From positions 186,001 through 250,000 of the forward strand of contig JAGTXO010000047.1 of assembly GCA_019448385.1 (NCBI GenBank): a stretch of DNA of 64,000 nucleotides, written 5' to 3'. Under the pieces are notes generated by a model that worked only from the letters and a program-made list of their open reading frames with translations, was not told the DNA's origin and ran no database searches. Shown here piece by piece: positions 60,416-64,000 of the stretch. Source of the DNA: Diacronema lutheri. Taxonomy: Eukaryota > Haptophyta > Pavlovophyceae > Pavlovales > Pavlovaceae. The translations under genes and the position numbers were made by a program. How positions within the stretch are numbered: position 1 is the first letter of the stretch; each line of letters opens with the position of its first letter.

Positions 60416-60637
60416 GTCGGCGGCGCCCGCGCGAGCGGCCGGCGCTTGCGGCGCGCGCGCGTCGCCCGCCGCCGGCGGCGCGGTCGCAGCGGCCGTGACG
60501 GAAAGGCGTGACGGATGGCGTGCAAGACGTCGCTGTGGCGCTGCGCCGCCCGCCCATGCCGCGGGACGCGGTGCGAGCGCGCGCGCTCCCGCGCCGGCGC
60601 AGAGCAACAGCGCCGCGCAGAGGCGCGCCATCATCAA
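55709..60637 (-). CDS. Predicted plastid or secretory protein of unknown function, nine exons
   Basis: Not recognised. Minus-strand exons: 60637-60192, 60082-59968, 59719-59444, 59147-59065, 58854-58431, 58280-57477, 57169-57095, 56854-56105, 55948-55709; 3,213 nt, 1,070 residues. Leader MMMARLCAALLLCAGAGARA plus an Arg/Pro stretch suggests secondary-plastid import. Later segments look folded: YPEWPPLPEPDEPWEPG, YDFLNNGEVSTGLVKWREAA, KLGAVIKFIPKKNGLNPLLA, VRRAFNQCFLLTVTYVTLPR, NSLMYWVLDLLYKRALTS, LLEWRNPELLFRYYEDN-like VHEAMLEWRNPELLFRYY, and a C-terminal domain around SAIPADVLARWYDKENCPGT, NKFNRALMGYCLQSHVRLLV and RSLIRLLLRSDTLEPVVYC. No enzyme motif seen. Introns 2, 6 and 8 are best explained by GC donors (AG|GCGCGC). 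The acceptor of exon 5 (AAAG) is unusual. Confidence 0.68.
57289..57440 (-). repeat. Duplicated block of about 45 bp plus (CCCCGCCTTTTTT)n in intron 6
   Basis: CGGTGCATGCACGAAGCGGA and its flanks occur near 57299 and near 57401, about 102 bp apart, with short GGCGGGGAAAAAA repeats between. On the sense (minus) strand this is pyrimidine-rich. Confidence 0.65.
58385..59220 (-). repeat. Several C-runs (sense strand) in introns 3 to 5
   Basis: Long G-runs on the plus strand at about 58398-58411, 58890-58946 and 59176-59220 are C-runs in the sense direction of this gene and lie near acceptors, so they act as polypyrimidine tracts of its introns. Confidence 0.6.
59313..59440 (-). repeat. (CCTGC)n pentanucleotide satellite in intron 3
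   Basis: About 25 GGCAG/GGCGG pentamers (plus strand) fill the donor half of the intron between 59443 and 59148. It is the same pentamer family as in the acetyltransferase intron at 10825-11400. Confidence 0.7.
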
Positions 60638-60683
60638 TGGCCGCCTTTGGACGGCTGCCGTTGGTTTGAAAAGCGAGCAGAGA
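60638..60683. promoter_or_regulatory. 46-bp bidirectional spacer with TTTGAAAAG
   Basis: Only 46 bp separate two divergent ATGs. It holds GGTTTGAAAAGCGAGCAG, again the TTTGAAAA element. Either start codon could be internal to a longer 5' leader overlap. Confidence 0.4.
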
Positions 60684-63445
60684 ATGAGTGATCGGAGACA
60701 GGAGGCGGAGCAGAGACGGATGGATGACGAGGCGAAGGCGGGCTACCTGAAGAAGAAGGCGGCTAAGGGCCTGCAGGGCTTCAAGCAGTGGAAGCGGCGG
60801 TGGATCGTGCTCGATGGCGCCAACCTCTCCTGGGCCGACTCGGCCACGTCGCGCGAGAAGGGCCGCATCGACGTCGACGGTGCGTGGCTCGCGCGCCTGT
60901 CCGATCCGGCCGCGGCACGCTTCGAGGTGGGCGACGACAAGGAGCTGCTCGCGCTGCAGGGGGCCGACGCGACGGAAGCGCGCGCGTGGACAGACGCGCT
61001 CATCGCCCGCCGCGCCCGCCGCACCTCGCGTTGGGACGACCGGCTGCTGGGCAAGGTGGGCGCGTCCGCCGGCGACCGCGAGCGGTTGCGCGCCGTGTGC
61101 GAGACGTGGCAGGACGGGCACCTGACGGTGCTGCGCGAGCGCGCGCCCGAGCTGGGCGCGGCGCTCAACGATGGCGCCGCCGAAGCGGCCGCCGCGATCG
61201 CCGCGACCGCCGCCGCCGGCGCGGACGGCACGGCGGCCGGCTCGGCGGCGGCGACGCCCGGTCATCGGCTGTGGTGCGTGCTCGACCGCTCGACGCTGTG
61301 GATCTCGTCAGGGCCTCGCACGGCAGGCACACCCCTCGGCTATATTGCGCTCGACGCCGTCGAAGCCGTGCGCGCGCTGCCCGGCCAGCGTTGTGTCGTG
61401 CTCGCCAGTGAGCGCGGTGATACAGTCACACTGACTGCAGACACTCGCCGGCAGCTCCTCGACTGGAACGTGGCGCTCGCGCGCTCGCACTCGGCGGCAC
61501 GGCAGCTGCTGCGCGCGCAGGTGCTCCGGCGCCTCGACACCGCCGCCGAGCGCGAGCCGCGCGCGCCGCCGCGCCCGCCGCCCGTCTCGGCGGCCGCGGC
61601 AATGACCGCAGAGCGTGACGCGCGCGCGCTCGCCGCCGGCGTGCCGTGCGGGCCGGACGGGCGGCCGCTGCCCGGCGCGGTGCCGGACGGCGGCGTGCTG
61701 CACGTCGGTGTTACACCGCCCGTCATCTCCGCGACGCGCGCCGGCGCAGCCTTTGGCGCGTGCGGCGTCGGGACCGGCTGTGGAGGGGGCGGCGCCCATT
61801 TTGAAATGCAGGCGCAGCGGATGGGGGGCGCCGTAGGCATGGCGGGCGCGGGTGCGTGTGGCGCGGCAGGCGTGGGTGGCGCGGCGGACGGCGGTGAGAG
61901 CGTCGGCGCGATGGCGAGCGCGGCGCAGCGCGCGTCGGCGAGCGACGCGGCCGGGGCGGCCGCCGAGGCGGCGGAGGAAGCGGCCGCCTTTGCGGAGTGG
62001 GAGGCGGAGATGGCGTCGGTGAGGTCAGGCGCGCACGCGCAGGGCGTGGGCGTCGCGTGCGCCTTTTGGTGCGCGCGGCTGCCGAGGCTGCTGCTGCACG
62101 CGGCATGTCTCTTCTGCCCACGCCGCATGCGAACCCGCACAAGGCGCACGTTGCGCACGGCGGACGCACAGGTGCGCACCGCCGGCCAGCGCGCGCTGCA
62201 CTCAGCGGCAGAGGCGGCACAAGCCGTCGACGCCAAGCTGCTCGGTGGGAAGGGCGGGACGGGCGTCGCGGCGATCGGCTCGGCGATCCACTCGCTCTCC
62301 GAGGCCGCCGACGGCGCAGATGGCGGCGGCGCTGGCGGCGGCGGCGTGTCTGGCGCTGACCTGGTGTCGCGTGTCGTTCCCGTCATCGAGCGGCGCGGCG
62401 ACGGCGCGGAGCTGACGATCGCGTCGGCGCGCGACGCGCTCGATCATCACGTGGGCCACCGTGCGTGGCTTCTCGTCTGCGCCCATCGTATCCCAATTTC
62501 GAATCGGTGGTCCAAAAAGGTGCGAAGCGCGTGCCGCGTGCCGCGCGCTCGGCGGTGGCGCCGGCGGCGCGTGCGCGGCGCGGCGCGGCGCGGCACAGCT
62601 CGGGCTGACGCGCGCGCGCACGCGCCCTCGCGCCCTCGCCCCCCCCTGGGACCCCCGTCTCTCCCCCTCCCCCCCACGCGGCGAACCCGAGCCTGGCGCA
62701 GGTTCTGGGGACGCGCATCTCCGCCGAGCTTGAGCACGAGCTGTGGGCCTACGCGCGCAACCTCGCGCGCCTCGGCGCGGCGCACGCGCGCGCGACGGGC
62801 CAGCCGATGGGCGGCGCGTGCGGCGCGCGCGTGCTGCGGCCGCCGCCGCGGCTCGCGAGCGCGGCGGGCGCGCACGCCGCCGGCCGGCCGCACGCGCACG
62901 TGCCCCTCGGCCACTTTTTAATGTTGGTGCACACGCTGCCGTTGGTGCTGCCCTCCGGGCAGTTCTTTGGCTTTGACGCGCTCGCGGCGGAGGTGGCGGC
63001 GGGCGGCGCGAGCGGCGACTTCGACGCGGGCGCGGGCGGCGCGGGCGGCGGCGGTGCAGGCGGTGCAGGCGGTGCAGGCGTGTGGGCCGGCGGGCGCGAC
63101 ACGTGCGCCGAGTTGCCACCCGGTGCGTCGGCGGCGTACGCGCCGCCGGGCGCGCTGGGCGGTGCCGGCGGTGCGGGTGGCCATGGTTCGGATCTGGCGT
63201 TCGTGCAGCCGCTCATTGAGTGCGCCGACCCGACGGCGTGCAAGGACGCCTTCTTCAAGGCGGTCGGCGCGCTGCAGGCGGCACTCGCGCCCGTGCACCG
63301 CGCGCGGCTCGCCGAGCTCGACGAGGCGGAGGCGACGCGCATCGCCGCGTTCGTCGCGAACGCGTGGCAGCGCGTGCTCGACGCGGGCGCCGGCGCGCCG
63401 GCCGGCGGCACGCGCGTGAGCGTGGGCGTGCCGGATCGACTGTGA
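60684..63445 (+). CDS. Pleckstrin-homology-domain protein
   Basis: Three exons: 60684-62018, 62172-62519, 62702-63445; 808 residues, all junctions phase 0. A canonical PH domain spans about residues 18-110: AGYLKKKAAKG, WKRRWIVLDGANLSWADS, and the closing helix with the invariant Trp (EARAWTDALIARRA). A second PH-like segment (HRLWCVLDRSTLWISSG to LLDWNVALARS) spans about residues 190-270. A Gly/Ala-rich linker follows, then helical segments (AGQRALHSAAEAAQAVDAKL, SAELEHELWAYARNLARL, LAELDEAEATRIAAFVANAW). No GAP, GEF or kinase domain is visible. Phosphoinositide binding and membrane recruitment are inferred from the basic beta1-beta2 region. Confidence 0.8.
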
Positions 63446-63515
63446 AGGAAGAGCCCGCCGAGATTAAAACCATTGAATATTCCTTCAAAATTCCAGGCCG
63501 CCCGCCGGCTGGGCG
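63446..63515. promoter_or_regulatory. 70-bp AT-richer spacer
   Basis: GATTAAAACCATTGAATATTCC and CTTCAAAATTCC precede the ATG at 63516, the second resembling the CTTTCAAAA element seen at other starts. Confidence 0.35.
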
Positions 63516-64000
63516 ATGCGGAAGGACGCGAGCGCCAACTCGCGCAAGCGTGCTGAGAGTAGCCGACTCGACACGCGGCTGCCCGTCACGCTGCTCTCGG
63601 GCTTCCTCGGCGCGGGCAAGACGACGCTTCTCCGCGCGATCCTCAAGGCCGCCGGCCATCGCGGCCTCAAGGCCGCCGTGCTCGTGAACGACATGGCGGA
63701 GCTCAACATCGACGCACGCGACGTCGCCGCGCTCGTCCAGCGCGAGGAGTCGCTTGTGCGACTGCAGAACGGCTGCATTTGCTGCGACCTGCGCGCAGAC
63801 CTCGTCGAGGAGGTTGGCCAGCTCGCGCGCGCCGGCCGCTTTGACTTCCTCGTCATTGAGAGCACGGGCATCTCGGAGCCGATGCAGGTCGCCGAGGCGT
63901 TTGCGGCCGACGTGCCGCCGAGCGCGCTCGCGGCCGACCCGGCGGCGGGCGCGGCGCTCGGCCGGCTGGCCGACGTGGCGCGGCTCGACACGTGCGTCAC
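63516..64000 (+). CDS. COG0523 / CobW-family metal-chaperone GTPase, 3' end outside the window
   Basis: N-terminal 161 residues of a G3E GTPase of the CobW/Nha-like family, which deliver metals such as zinc or cobalt to client proteins. Visible: Walker [22 protein letters not shown], the region that coordinates Mg and nucleotide; the family metal site CxCC in NGCICCDLR; and Walker B-like [12 protein letters not shown]. The start at 63516 ([18 protein letters not shown]) gives a short basic N-terminus without a clear targeting signal. In eukaryotes this group includes the zinc chaperone ZNG1, a plausible assignment that needs the missing C-terminus. Confidence 0.9.
   Translation, partial: MRKDASANSRKRAESSRLDTRLPVTLLSGFLGAGKTTLLRAILKAAGHRGLKAAVLVNDMAELNIDARDVAALVQREESLVRLQNGCICCDLRADLVEEVGQLARAGRFDFLVIESTGISEPMQVAEAFAADVPPSALAADPAAGAALGRLADVARLDTCV

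Overview
The window is nuclear DNA of a very GC-rich, intron-bearing, plastid-bearing microalga. A haptophyte of the Pavlova/Diacronema type is my best guess. The basis is a pherophorin-domain giant with Ser-Pro-Pro-Pro tracts, secretory leaders resembling bipartite plastid presequences, a plastid-type phosphoglycolate phosphatase, eukaryotic genes (CBP/p300 acetyltransferase, signal peptidase subunit, TRAIP-like ligase, PDI) and an unusual 5' splice consensus GTGCGC. The species is inference; no rRNA, tRNA or organellar gene is visible.

Layout. 1-1955 (-): the 5' part of a coiled-coil gene running off the left edge. 2104-12824 (+): a 12-exon CBP/p300-type histone acetyltransferase. 12992-15382 (-): S1/RRM RNA-binding protein, head-to-head with the signal peptidase complex subunit SPC25/SPCS2 (15640-16356, +). 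16479-17435 and 17518-18861 (-): a predicted plastid or secretory helical protein and a polytopic membrane protein. 19414-24327 (+): a membrane-anchored protein whose first intron holds 41 copies of a 42-bp repeat. 24.3-33.4 kb: a gene-poor block with decayed copies (cytochrome b5-like, a duplicate of an orphan gene, an EF-hand gene) around two whole genes, a small PDI (26917-27642) and the orphan (29032-30738). 33464-35867 (-) and 35922-36971 (+): a TRAIP-like RING ligase and phosphoglycolate phosphatase sharing a 54-bp promoter. 37190-52669 (+): a giant pherophorin-type membrane protein of about 5,111 residues. 52742-54168 (-) and 54319-55524 (+): an ankyrin/F-box-like protein and Sua5 threonylcarbamoyl-AMP synthase. 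55709-60637 (-): a nine-exon gene for a predicted plastid or secretory protein of unknown function, head-to-head with a PH-domain protein (60684-63445, +). 63516-64000 (+): the start of a COG0523/CobW GTPase.

The genes do not form one pathway; this is ordinary compact algal chromosome with frequent head-to-head pairs. The most unusual thing is in the introns. In at least four introns of three genes the last codons of an exon plus its 5' splice site have been copied into the intron, from one extra copy to 41 copies, or a tandem array starts right at the donor. I rebuilt exon models by matching protein families and checking phase; each spliced model sums to a whole number of codons. All splice calls are predictions made without transcripts.
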